Of a stretch of 6,445 nucleotides of DNA, positions 1 through 6,380 are shown piece after piece; the first letter of the stretch is position 1; each line of letters begins with the position of its first letter. Made by a program: the position numbers and the translations under genes. Under the pieces are notes generated by a model that did not search any database, had not been told where the DNA came from, and saw only the letters and a program-made list of their open reading frames with translations. Source of the DNA: Clostridiales bacterium (lineage in GTDB: Bacteria > Bacillota > Clostridia > Oscillospirales > Acutalibacteraceae); assembly GCA_019416395.1 (NCBI GenBank), contig DXXH01000062.1:9031-15475 (forward strand), in the 5' to 3' direction.

Positions 1-1275
1 ACCCTGGAGATTGATACCCAAAGCGTTTTCGATCTGGGGCCAGGAAGGAGTGAAGGGACGGGTGCGGGAGTAATCCATCTGATCGGAGAAAACCTGAATG
101 TAATCGCCGTAGGTCTCATCATCGGCGTAGTGATCAGCGTAAGCAGGCTGGGGAGGAACGGTCAGCCAGTTATCCCAGAAGACTTGTGTGAAATCGGAGC
201 AGCACAGGTGGGTCAGATAGTCGTAAGCTTCCTGGGGGTATTCGGTGTCATTGAAGATCACAACGCCTTCGCCGCCAACTACAGTGGCACGGTTGCCGTC
301 CTTAGAAGGCAGGGGAGCTACTCCAAAGGAGTCTTTAAACTCAGGATCGCTCAAGAATGTGGACAGGTTCCAGGGGCCGTCAATTACCATAGCGGTGATC
401 CCGGAGGTGAACCGGTTAACACCAGTGGGAGCAGCTTGCAGGGGCACGCTCTTGTCGTCTTGTACCATGGCTTTCCAGAATTCCAGAGCTTCTACACCTT
501 CTGCGGAATTGAAAACAGCCTCAGTACGGTCTTCGTTGAGGAATTCGCCGCCGTTTTGCCACAGGAAGGGCAGCCAGTTCCAAGTGTAACCGCCGTTTTT
601 GTCGTATACGGGCAGATCCAAGCCATATACGCCTGCCTCAGTGTCGGTCAGCGTTTTGGCAGCGCTGCGCAGATCGTCCCACTCCCAAGTATCGTCGGGA
701 TAATCCAAATTAGCAGCGTCGAAAAGATCCTTGTTGTAGAACAGAGCCAGATTATTGGAGGTGATCCGCAGGCCGTAAACCTCATCTTTGTACACCATGG
801 TGTCCCACACGGAATCGTAAAAATCATCTTTGTATTCGTCTACGCCGTACTCACTCAGACCCAGCAGCTTTCCTTTAGCTGCAAGCTGCATGCTCTGAAC
901 GCCTGCGTCTACAAAAGCCATGTCAGGGTTGGTGCCGCCAGCGATGGTTGCCTGAATCTTGGTGCTGTAAGAATCGCTGGCAATGGGGGTCACGGTCACT
1001 TTTACGCCGGTTTCTTCCTCATAAGCAATGGCATCTTCTGCCACCTTGTCGGCACTGGCTTTTTCCCAGCCATATACCCAGATTTCCAGGGTGGCATCGG
1101 ATTTAGCAGTGGTTTCACTGGTGGTGGCGCTTTCACCAGTGGAAGACTCTCCGGAAGTGCTGGCGGGAGTGCTTTCTTCACCGCTGGTGGAGGAGTTGCT
1201 GTTTCCGTTACAGCCCGCCACGGATAGTGCCAGGGCGCCTGCCAGCAAAATAGCCAACAGTTTCTTTGCTTTCAT
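1..1275 (-). CDS. Carbohydrate ABC transporter substrate-binding lipoprotein (family 1 SBP), 3' end outside window
   Basis: Extracellular solute-binding protein that would capture a sugar or oligosaccharide outside the membrane and pass it to an ABC permease. Read on the minus strand, the frame stays open from ATG at 1275 to the window edge: 425 codons with no stop, so the C-terminus is missing. The start is set by AAAGGA (about 9 bp upstream) and by the lipoprotein signal peptide: MKAKK, a hydrophobic stretch, then lipobox V-A-G-C with Cys22 as the lipidated residue. Residues about 23-70 are a Ser/Thr/Glu-rich flexible linker. The mature fold starts near 'TLEIWVYGWE' and shows SBP landmarks: 'AGGTNPDMAFVDAG', 'NNLALFYNKDLFD', 'TAMVIDGPWNLS' and 'FGVAPLPSKDG...GGEGVVI'. 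Aromatic residues are abundant (for example W-N-W-L-P-F-L-W), as in sugar binders. Family members usually have about 420-460 residues, so little should be missing. It is divergent from a YesM/YesN-type kinase/regulator pair, which probably controls it. The exact sugar cannot be told from sequence. Confidence 0.95.
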   Translation of the reverse strand, partial: MKAKKLLAILLAGALALSVAGCNGNSNSSTSGEESTPASTSGESSTGESATTSETTAKSDATLEIWVYGWEKASADKVAEDAIAYEEETGVKVTVTPIASDSYSTKIQATIAGGTNPDMAFVDAGVQSMQLAAKGKLLGLSEYGVDEYKDDFYDSVWDTMVYKDEVYGLRITSNNLALFYNKDLFDAANLDYPDDTWEWDDLRSAAKTLTDTEAGVYGLDLPVYDKNGGYTWNWLPFLWQNGGEFLNEDRTEAVFNSAEGVEALEFWKAMVQDDKSVPLQAAPTGVNRFTSGITAMVIDGPWNLSTFLSDPEFKDSFGVAPLPSKDGNRATVVGGEGVVIFNDTEYPQEAYDYLTHLCCSDFTQVFWDNWLTVPPQPAYADHYADDETYGDYIQVFSDQMDYSRTRPFTPSWPQIENALGINLQG

Positions 1276-1285
1276 GTCGTTTCAT
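1276..1285 (-). promoter_or_regulatory. Start-codon context and spacer of the solute-binding protein gene
   Basis: On the minus strand the bases before the ATG at 1275 read AAAGGATGAAACGAC; the AGGA core sits about 9 bp upstream. An ATG lies inside this stretch but is out of frame (10 nt offset) with the lipoprotein, so the ATG at 1275 is the supported start. Confidence 0.6.
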
Positions 1286-1311
1286 CCTTTCCATAAAGTA
1301 AAAGTTTGATG

Positions 1312-1328
1312 TTGTTGAAAAACAACAA
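1312..1328 (-). repeat. Small inverted repeat in the leader of the solute-binding protein gene
   Basis: TTGTTG (1312-1317) and CAACAA (1323-1328) form a 6-bp stem with a 5-nt loop, between the predicted transcription start and the ribosome binding site. It is AT-rich and would be only a weak RNA hairpin. It might protect the 5' end of the mRNA or be chance. Confidence 0.3.
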
Positions 1329-1341
1329 ATCTTATGTGATA

Positions 1342-1370
1342 ATGATAACAAAAAGTGAACGATTTGTTAA
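1342..1370 (-). promoter_or_regulatory. Predicted sigma-A promoter for the solute-binding protein gene
   Basis: On the minus strand TTAACA (1370-1365, 5/6 match to the -35 consensus) is followed by exactly 17 bp and TATCAT (1347-1342, 5/6 match to the -10). Transcription would begin near 1335 and leave a leader of about 60 nt before the ATG at 1275. Because both boxes are good, the promoter may be active without the regulator, or may be repressed or boosted by factors binding between 1371 and 1440. No experimental support is available here. Confidence 0.6.
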
Positions 1371-1418
1371 TTGCCACATATCTGAGATTTGGTGCACCTT
1401 TTTTTACTTTTTGCTTTC

Positions 1419-1447
1419 TTGACAATCCTTGAAGTGGATAATACAAT
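1419..1447 (+). promoter_or_regulatory. Predicted sigma-A promoter for the kinase/regulator operon
   Basis: A perfect -35 box TTGACA (1419-1424) is followed by a 17-bp spacer and TACAAT (1442-1447, 5/6 match) as -10. A T-rich tract just upstream (1399-1418) could act as an UP element. Transcription would begin near 1454, giving a leader of about 89 nt before the GTG start at 1543. The -10 and the end of the spacer lie inside a perfect palindrome (1435-1458), suggesting that a DNA-binding protein controls this promoter. Confidence 0.7.
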
Positions 1448-1458
1448 TGTATTATCCA
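1435..1458. promoter_or_regulatory. Perfect 24-bp palindrome, candidate operator over the kinase-operon -10 box
   Basis: The half-site TGGATAATACAA (1435-1446) is followed directly by its exact reverse complement (1447-1458), with no central spacer. It covers the last 7 bp of the promoter spacer, the whole -10 box and roughly up to the predicted transcription start. A bound dimer there would block RNA polymerase, so repression is the simplest reading. AraC-type regulators such as the one encoded downstream more often bind direct repeats, so the cognate factor may be a different, dimeric protein. As RNA it would lie mostly upstream of the start site, so it is probably a DNA site and not a hairpin. 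Confidence 0.6.
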
Positions 1459-1498
1459 TAATATATGAATTTATCAAGTAATTTATGTGGATTATGGA
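1455..1498 (+). repeat. Inverted repeat TCCATAAT/ATTATGGA in the kinase mRNA leader
   Basis: TCCATAAT (1455-1462) is complementary to ATTATGGA (1491-1498) with a 28-nt loop. The left arm overlaps the right arm of the 24-bp palindrome. The stem is AT-rich and long-looped, so as an RNA hairpin it would be weak; as DNA it adds another copy of the GGATAAT-like word near the promoter. Confidence 0.25.
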
Positions 1499-1530
1499 AA
1501 GAGTGGGATTGCTATAACGGATTGGGAAAG

Positions 1531-1538
1531 GAAGGTGA
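1531..1538 (+). promoter_or_regulatory. Ribosome binding site that fixes the GTG start of the kinase
   Basis: GAAGGTGA matches 7 of 8 bases of GGAGGTGA, the complement of the 16S rRNA 3' end, and lies 4 nt before GTG at 1543. The upstream in-frame ATG at 1465 has only AT-rich sequence before it and would be about 11 nt from the predicted transcription start, so it is not the likely start. Confidence 0.7.
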
Positions 1539-1542
1539 CCCT

Positions 1543-3366
1543 GTGGCAAGAGAACGCAGTGGAAAATCTTGGTGGAACAGGATTATGGACCGGTTTACCA
1601 TACAAAAGAAGCTGTTGGTCACATTGGTACCGGTTGTTCTAGTCACATTCCTCATTTTCCTGCTCACGGTATATTTCGTTTCATTTCGCGAGACTCAAAA
1701 TATTGTCAACCACCAAGCGGATACCAATGTATCCCAGAAGGTGCGGCTGGTGGACAGTTATTTGGAGACGCTGCGGCAGGAAACAGAGATCTTTATGTTT
1801 GACACTAATGTGCAGCAGCGTATGGAAGTGGCGAAGGCAAACCTTAGTGCAGACGATTTAGATGAGCTGGAAGCAGATTTCCGACGAGATATGTACAGCA
1901 TGATCATCAACTATGACGTGTATGTGGAAAGCATCTCCTTAAAGACTGTCAACCAGGATTATTATGTGTGGAAAATGGATAGCCGGATCCCTCACACCGA
2001 CTTTACAAACCGCCTGGATGGTCTTGAAGCAGCTGCCCGGGAACTGGATGGGGGAATGCTGTTTTCCTACGAAAGGCTTTCCGATGGGGTAATCACGGTG
2101 GTGCGGACGGTAAAAGATCCGATCGAAGATCGGGAGTTGGGTTTGCTCATGGTAGATGTGAGCTTAGATTTTCTCCGTGATGTTTCCTATCCTTCTTCCT
2201 CATGGGGACGGGGAGAAGACCCGTTGTTGTTTATCGTCAATTCGGAAAACCAAGTGGTGTTCAATTCTACGCCATTGGAAGAAGAAAGACTTCAGCAGGT
2301 GGATCAGGATACGGAACAGATTTCGGTGAATGGCCAGTTGTTGCGGATCAACCATACAAGGTCTTCCGTAAGCGGCTGGAACTTGTATCTGGTCATCAAC
2401 GAAAGTGTGCTTTACCGGAACATCTGTTTCACTACCATGGTGCAGTGCGGTATTGTGCTGGTGTCCGTCATTTTGGTGGTGCTGGTGATCTGGGCGGTAT
2501 CGTCCACCATTTCCCAGCAATTCCGTCATTTTCAGTGGCAAATCAGCCATACTGATGACCCGCAAAAGCAGGCGTTTATACAGGTGGACAGTCAAGATGA
2601 GTTCCGGGACCTGGCGCTGGTATACAACGAAATGATGGGACGGATAGACAATTTGATCGACACAGTATATTCAAAAGAGCTTTTGCTGAAAAATGCCGAG
2701 CTGAAAACGCTGCAAGCCCAGATTAACCCCCATTTTCTGTATAACACATTGGATTGTATCAATAGCCTGGTGGATCAGAATCGTCCCGAGGATACCAAAA
2801 AAACGGTAACCGCTTTGGCCAATTTAATGCGTGCCAACATCAAGGGAAAACGGATGCTCACGGTGCGGGAAGAGATGGAATACATCAACCAGTACATGTA
2901 TATTACGAAAATGCGGTATGGGGATAAGCTGCTGTTCCTTTGTGAAATTCCGGAAAGCATGGAGGAGTATTATCTTCCTAAGCTGATTCTTCAGCCGCTT
3001 CTGGAAAATTCTGTGGTACATGGAATTTCCAATGTGCTGGGCAAAGGAATGATTGGCTTGTTTGGAGAAGAGGAGGAAGATTCTATAACCTTTACAGTCA
3101 AGGATAATGGTACAGGGATTCCGCAAGATGTGATCGATTCTTTAGAGCAAGAAGATACTTCTTTTTCAGAAATCAGCCAGTATGACCAGAAAAGCATCGG
3201 ACTAAAAAATATCCAGGCCAGGGTGCTTTTAATGTACGGCAATCATTATGGCTTGACCATAAAAAATCTGGACGGCAAAGGATCCAGTGTCACAGTGCGT
3301 CTCCCAAAATTGACGGCAAGTGATTTGGAGACAGAGACGGAACGGAAGAAAGGGGAACAGCCTTGA
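1543..3366 (+). CDS. YesM-family two-component sensor histidine kinase
   Basis: Membrane sensor kinase, 607 residues from the GTG start chosen by its ribosome binding site. Order of parts: short basic cytoplasmic N-terminus; TM1 about 24-46; extracellular sensor domain about 47-292, which resembles a Cache-type fold ('RELGLLMVDVSLDFLRD', 'LLFIVNSENQVVF', 'SGWNLYLVI'); TM2 about 296-318; HAMP linker about 319-375 with the D-E-F signature at 352-354; His_kinase domain with the H-box 'QINPHFLYNTLD', His397 being the autophosphorylation site; and a HATPase domain with N-box 'LQPLLENSVVHG' (Asn489), G1 'DNGTGIP' (521-527) and G2 'SIGLKNIQARV' near 551. All catalytic motifs are present. YesM kinases usually sense extracellular sugars, often with a neighbouring binding protein, and act on a YesN-like regulator; both partners are here. 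The stop overlaps the regulator start. The ligand is unknown. Confidence 0.95.
   Translation: MARERSGKSWWNRIMDRFTIQKKLLVTLVPVVLVTFLIFLLTVYFVSFRETQNIVNHQADTNVSQKVRLVDSYLETLRQETEIFMFDTNVQQRMEVAKANLSADDLDELEADFRRDMYSMIINYDVYVESISLKTVNQDYYVWKMDSRIPHTDFTNRLDGLEAAARELDGGMLFSYERLSDGVITVVRTVKDPIEDRELGLLMVDVSLDFLRDVSYPSSSWGRGEDPLLFIVNSENQVVFNSTPLEEERLQQVDQDTEQISVNGQLLRINHTRSSVSGWNLYLVINESVLYRNICFTTMVQCGIVLVSVILVVLVIWAVSSTISQQFRHFQWQISHTDDPQKQAFIQVDSQDEFRDLALVYNEMMGRIDNLIDTVYSKELLLKNAELKTLQAQINPHFLYNTLDCINSLVDQNRPEDTKKTVTALANLMRANIKGKRMLTVREEMEYINQYMYITKMRYGDKLLFLCEIPESMEEYYLPKLILQPLLENSVVHGISNVLGKGMIGLFGEEEEDSITFTVKDNGTGIPQDVIDSLEQEDTSFSEISQYDQKSIGLKNIQARVLLMYGNHYGLTIKNLDGKGSSVTVRLPKLTASDLETETERKKGEQP
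3350..3356 (+). promoter_or_regulatory. Ribosome binding site for the regulator's TTG start
   Basis: AAGGGGA ends 6 nt before TTG at 3363. The TTG shares TGA with the kinase stop (TTGA, 3363-3366), which points to translational coupling of kinase and regulator. Confidence 0.65.
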
Positions 3367-4943
3367 CCATATTGATCGTAGACGATGAAAAGTTATTGCG
3401 GGATAAGCTCCAAAGCTTGCTGGAAAATTCGGAATTGACCATCGACCGGATTTACTTGTCCGAAAACGCTGTAGATGCCATACGGGTGATCGATGAAAAG
3501 AGTCCGGATATCATACTGAGCGATATATGCATGCCCATTAAAAGTGGGCTGGAGCTGGCAGCCTATGTCAATGAAACCCATCCGCAGACTCCGGTAATTC
3601 TGATTACCGGGTATTCGGATTTTGAATATGCCCAAGCCGCCATAAAGAACCGGGCATTTGATTATATATTAAAACCTGTAGAACCGGAGAAATTGATTGC
3701 TTCGGTACAAAAGGCGCAAAAAAATTTAGAGCTGGAAGAAAAGCACCAGCGCCTTTATGCAGTGCTTCAGGAATATTTCTCCAATAATTTAGAGCTTGTC
3801 CGGCGGCAATTTATTGGGGATCTGCTGTTTCGGCGGATACCTTATTTAGATGCGGAACAACAGCGGGAGACATTTCAACTGGATTTTACCACCTACCGTC
3901 TGGTAGCAGTCAGTTGTAGTACCGCAGTGGAAAGCGGGCGTATGGAAGGGCAGTACTATTGCACCCATCTTACGGAAAAGTATATCCAGAGACTGTTTCC
4001 AAAAACCGTCACTTATGTTTTTGGCAACCGGATATTTTTCCTGTGGAGTGTCACGGAAAAGGACTCATTTGCCGATAGCGAAGCGGTATTGGCCATGCTC
4101 AAACGCACACTGGCCTATGCCAGGGAAAACTTTTTGGGAATGCTTTCGGCAGGGATCAGCCAGGTGTCCGATACATTGGCAAATTTGCAGACCTTGCGCC
4201 AGCAGACTTCCGAATGTTTGGACATGCTTGAGGAAAGCGGCCGTAATGAGTTCTTGTTTTATGAAGATATTGCAGAAGACGACACTGAGCGATGGGAGCT
4301 TGAGAATTCCATTCAGGCCTTGGTTGCCGCGATCCGCTTTGGAAACCGGGCAGCGGCTTTGCGGCAATTTGAGCAGGTAACATGTGCGTTACGTGAAAAC
4401 ACCCCGGGCTGTGTGGTTAGTTCCTGTCTGGTAATTGTTTCCAATGTGTCAATTTTACTGCATGAGTTGAATGTGGAAGCAGCGTATGTAACGGAGCTGA
4501 CCAACAAGATATTTCCTCTTTTGCGGGAAGACAATGTGGAAGCTTGTTTAGGAGTCCTTTCTCACTGGATTGGCGAGGTGTGCCAAGTGGTGGGAAACCA
4601 GTTGCAAGGGAAACGGAACGTTGTGGTAAATGGGGTAAGGGATTTTATAAATTTACACTATAGCGAGCCGATTGGTTTGGAAGAAGCTTCTCGGGCAGTG
4701 GGCAGAAACTCTTCTTATGTCAGCCGCCTAATTAAAGAACATACGGGTAAAAATTTTACTCAACTCTTGACGGATAAACGTATTCAAGAAGCGAAACGGC
4801 TTCTCAAAGAAACCAGCCTGAAAGTTGGAGATGTTGCAACCCGGGTGGGATATGTCAATGTGCGCTATTTTAACCGCGTATTTAAAGCGGCGGTCAATAT
4901 GTCCGCTCACGATTACCGGAGCTTTACCAACACGTTTGACTGA
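3363..4943 (+). CDS. YesN-like response regulator with AraC-type DNA-binding domain
   Basis: Cytoplasmic response regulator, 526 residues, starting at TTG in a 4-bp overlap with the kinase. The receiver domain (about 1-122) has the acidic pair Asp7-Asp8, the phosphoacceptor Asp54 in 'ILSDICMP', Thr82 in 'LITGYSDFEYA' and Lys104 in 'YILKPVEP', so it should be phosphorylatable. A long middle region (about 125-420) resembles the linker domain of YesN-type regulators, with a 'LSAGIS...LRQQTSECLDMLEESG' stretch near 261-295 ending in 'FLFYEDI'. The C-terminal AraC double helix-turn-helix spans about 425-524: 'IGLEEASRAVGRNSSYVSRL' is the first HTH, and 'KVGDVATRVGYVNVRYFNRV' the second, followed by 'MSAHDYRSF'. 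It probably receives phosphate from the adjacent kinase His397 and controls the divergent solute-binding protein gene. Its binding site is unproven. Confidence 0.95.
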   Translation: MTILIVDDEKLLRDKLQSLLENSELTIDRIYLSENAVDAIRVIDEKSPDIILSDICMPIKSGLELAAYVNETHPQTPVILITGYSDFEYAQAAIKNRAFDYILKPVEPEKLIASVQKAQKNLELEEKHQRLYAVLQEYFSNNLELVRRQFIGDLLFRRIPYLDAEQQRETFQLDFTTYRLVAVSCSTAVESGRMEGQYYCTHLTEKYIQRLFPKTVTYVFGNRIFFLWSVTEKDSFADSEAVLAMLKRTLAYARENFLGMLSAGISQVSDTLANLQTLRQQTSECLDMLEESGRNEFLFYEDIAEDDTERWELENSIQALVAAIRFGNRAAALRQFEQVTCALRENTPGCVVSSCLVIVSNVSILLHELNVEAAYVTELTNKIFPLLREDNVEACLGVLSHWIGEVCQVVGNQLQGKRNVVVNGVRDFINLHYSEPIGLEEASRAVGRNSSYVSRLIKEHTGKNFTQLLTDKRIQEAKRLLKETSLKVGDVATRVGYVNVRYFNRVFKAAVNMSAHDYRSFTNTFD

Positions 4944-4948
4944 GAGCA

Positions 4949-5404
4949 TTGCACGATCCAGGAATGCTTCCTTGTGACGCTTCAGTAGGTACAGAAGAAC
5001 TGGGGCATCTGGAGATGGTGGGAACCATCGTCTACCAGTTGACCCGTGGGTTGACGCCGGAGCAAATCAAAGAAGCTGGGTTTGACGATTACTTTGTGGA
5101 TCATACCACAGCAGTGTACCCAGTAGCGGCATCTGGTTCCGCGTTCAATGCCAATACCATTTCGGTTACCGGCGATACCATTGCGGATCTTCATGAGGAC
5201 TTGAGCGCTGAGCAAAAGGCCCGCATGACCTACGACAATATTCTTCGTTTTACCGACGATCCAGACGTGCGGGATCCCATTAAATTCCTGCGTGAACGGG
5301 AAATTGTCCATTTCCAAAGATTTGGCGAAGGGTTGCGGATCATGACCGATAAGCTGGATTCGAAAAACTTCTATGCTTTCAATCCCTCTTTCGATAAAGC
5401 GTAA
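4949..5404 (+). pseudogene. cotJC: N-terminally truncated CotJC/manganese catalase remnant
   Basis: An open frame of 151 codons from TTG at 4949. From Val13 (4985) on it matches the family's C-terminal two thirds: 'GTEELGHLEMVGTIVYQLTR', 'FVDHTTAVYPVAASG', 'DLSAEQKARMTYDNILRF', 'FLREREIVHFQRFGE' and the natural ending 'FYAFNPSFDKA'. Intact CotJC proteins have about 190-200 residues, so about 55 N-terminal residues are gone. By comparison with Lactobacillus plantarum Mn catalase, the retained ligands are Glu17 and His20 (Glu66/His69) and Glu88 and His121 (Glu148/His181; the same 33-residue spacing). The ligand equivalent to Glu35 lies in the missing part, so a working dimanganese site is unlikely. 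Neither TTG 4949 nor ATG 4964 has a convincing ribosome binding site; AGGA touches the ATG directly. The frame itself is undamaged, so the truncation may be recent, or the fragment may be co-expressed from the regulator operon. An assembly join is a possible alternative. Confidence 0.8.
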
Positions 5405-5437
5405 AGTAAAATCCTGGTTTATGGGCTAACGATCTGA

Positions 5438-5469
5438 CCCATGTTTTTATGGGCAACATGGGATTTTTT
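5438..5469 (+). terminator. Rho-independent terminator after the kinase/regulator/catalase-remnant unit
   Basis: CCCATG (5438-5443) pairs with CATGGG (5457-5462), followed by A and six T (5464-5469). An alternative shorter stem, CCCAT with ATGGG (5449-5453), lies inside it. The stem is short but the T-run is good and the position, 34 bp past the stop, fits. Confidence 0.6.
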
Positions 5470-5481
5470 CCAAGCAAACAC

Positions 5482-5517
5482 AAAAGGGGCTGTTGCAAAA
5501 ATGCAACAGCCCCTTTT
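5482..5517. terminator. Strong symmetrical hairpin, bidirectional terminator between convergent genes
   Basis: AAAAGGGGCTGTTGCA (5482-5497) is the exact reverse complement of 5502-5517, a perfect 16-bp stem with an AAAA loop on the plus strand. A-run and T-run flank the GC-rich core in both directions, so it can end the plus-strand unit and the minus-strand MerR gene, whose stop is at 5553. It is much stronger than the neighbouring hairpin at 5438-5469. Confidence 0.85.
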
Positions 5518-5552
5518 CCCACGCATAATCCAAAGCCAATCAGCAGTCCATG

Positions 5553-6371
5553 TTATTCCACGTAAAAGAGGATCTTTGTAAGGTATTCGCTTTCATCGCC
5601 GGTGGTGATGTAATCGTTTATACAGAATTCATAGGAATCAGATGTGATTTTCAATCCCTGTTCCTGACAAAATTGTTTCAGCTTTTCATAGGACTTCCCA
5701 ATGGATAAATAGTCCCCCTGGTGATAAATTACTGCACATTGCCCTTCCGGTATCCGCCGGATATTGGCGGCTTGATCGGTGGGTTCAATGGGGAGAAAGG
5801 CGAAAGCGGCTTCTGTGTAACGGCCTTCCAGTATGCGCTGGTAGGGGACGATAACGCCGCTCTGAAAAAAGATGGGTAACCTCTCTTGAAAGGATTGTGC
5901 AAAGCACTGTTTGGTCGCGATACTGATTTCCCGGAGCGAATAGGGAGATTCCACCGGGCGGAATAAAATACACTGGGAAGGGGTGTGTTCCACACGAGGT
6001 TCTGACGCACTTTCCTCATGGAGTTTGGCATTTTCCAGTTGAGTGCAGCGCTGGGCCAGACGGCTTCGGATCATTCGGAGCTCCTCCATCTGCTGGTCAA
6101 TGACACCAAGCTGGTTCCGCAGGACTTTCAGACTGCTCCCAGTAGTATAGTGCTCTAAAAGCTCTTTGATTTTCTGTAAAGAAAGGCCGCTCTTTTTTAG
6201 AATGAGGATAGTGTCCAGCTCGTCCAGCTGACTGGCGCTGTAGTAGCGGTAGCCGTTGGCAGGATCCACATAGGCAGGGTGGAACAGTCCAGTTTTATCA
6301 TAAAAAATCAGGGTTTGTTTGGAAATATTCTGGTATTTTGAAAGTTCGCCAATCGAGAAAAAATCTTCCAT
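5553..6371 (-). CDS. MerR-family transcriptional regulator with GyrI/BmrR-like effector-binding domain
   Basis: Cytoplasmic one-component regulator, 272 residues. Residues 4-73 form the winged HTH: 'FFSIGELSKYQNISKQTL', 'FYDKTGLFHPAYVDPANGYRYYS' (wing) and 'LILKKSGLSLQKIKELLE'. Residues about 84-116 are a dimerising coiled coil ('VIDQQMEELRMIRSRLAQR'). From about 132 to the end lies a domain that resembles GyrI/BmrR-type ligand-binding modules ('YHQGDYLSIGKSYEKLKQF', then 'SYEFCINDYITTGDESEYLT'). Such domains bind hydrophobic or cationic small molecules; Glu248 is in a plausible ligand-pocket position, by analogy only. No metal-binding cysteine pattern is seen, so a metal sensor is unlikely. 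Start ATG at 6371 is preceded by AAGGGGGA (6382-6375, short 3-nt spacing). The usual 'LRYY' of the HTH is 'LIFY' here. The divergent promoter with a 19-bp spacer indicates control of an unseen gene to the right, often an efflux pump in this family. Confidence 0.93.
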   Translation of the reverse strand: MEDFFSIGELSKYQNISKQTLIFYDKTGLFHPAYVDPANGYRYYSASQLDELDTILILKKSGLSLQKIKELLEHYTTGSSLKVLRNQLGVIDQQMEELRMIRSRLAQRCTQLENAKLHEESASEPRVEHTPSQCILFRPVESPYSLREISIATKQCFAQSFQERLPIFFQSGVIVPYQRILEGRYTEAAFAFLPIEPTDQAANIRRIPEGQCAVIYHQGDYLSIGKSYEKLKQFCQEQGLKITSDSYEFCINDYITTGDESEYLTKILFYVE

Positions 6372-6380
6372 AAATCCCCC

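Noticed and set aside
130..1227. Long plus-strand open frame of 365 codons opposite the solute-binding protein gene.
   Set aside because: Its product has no recognisable motifs, it lacks a ribosome binding site, and the minus strand gives a complete lipoprotein with signal peptide and family motifs over the same bases.
1339..1353. Fur-box-like sequence (TGATAATGATAAC) over the solute-binding protein -10 region.
   Set aside because: Only two of the three hexamers of a Fur box match and the second half departs from the 7-1-7 pattern; the gene product looks like a sugar binder, not an iron binder.
1391..1407. GGTGCACC followed by a T-run, resembling a terminator.
   Set aside because: The 8-bp palindrome has no room for a hairpin loop, so it cannot form a usable stem; the T-rich run fits better as an upstream element of the kinase promoter.
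1465..1542. N-terminal extension of the kinase from ATG at 1465, or a small leader peptide.
   Set aside because: No ribosome binding site precedes 1465, it would be only about 11 nt from the predicted transcription start, and a good Shine-Dalgarno sequence serves GTG at 1543 in the same frame.
1367..1549. Minus-strand 60-codon open frame across the divergent intergenic region.
   Set aside because: It runs through both the kinase promoter and the palindrome, has no recognisable motif and no ribosome binding site.
4966..4984. A shifted frame just before the catalase remnant reads F-L-V-T, faintly like the 'LLTD' that precedes 'IGTEE' in the family, hinting at a frameshift instead of a deletion.
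   Set aside because: The match is only about three residues and the upstream sequence belongs to the intact response regulator, so the rest of the N-terminus is missing in any case.
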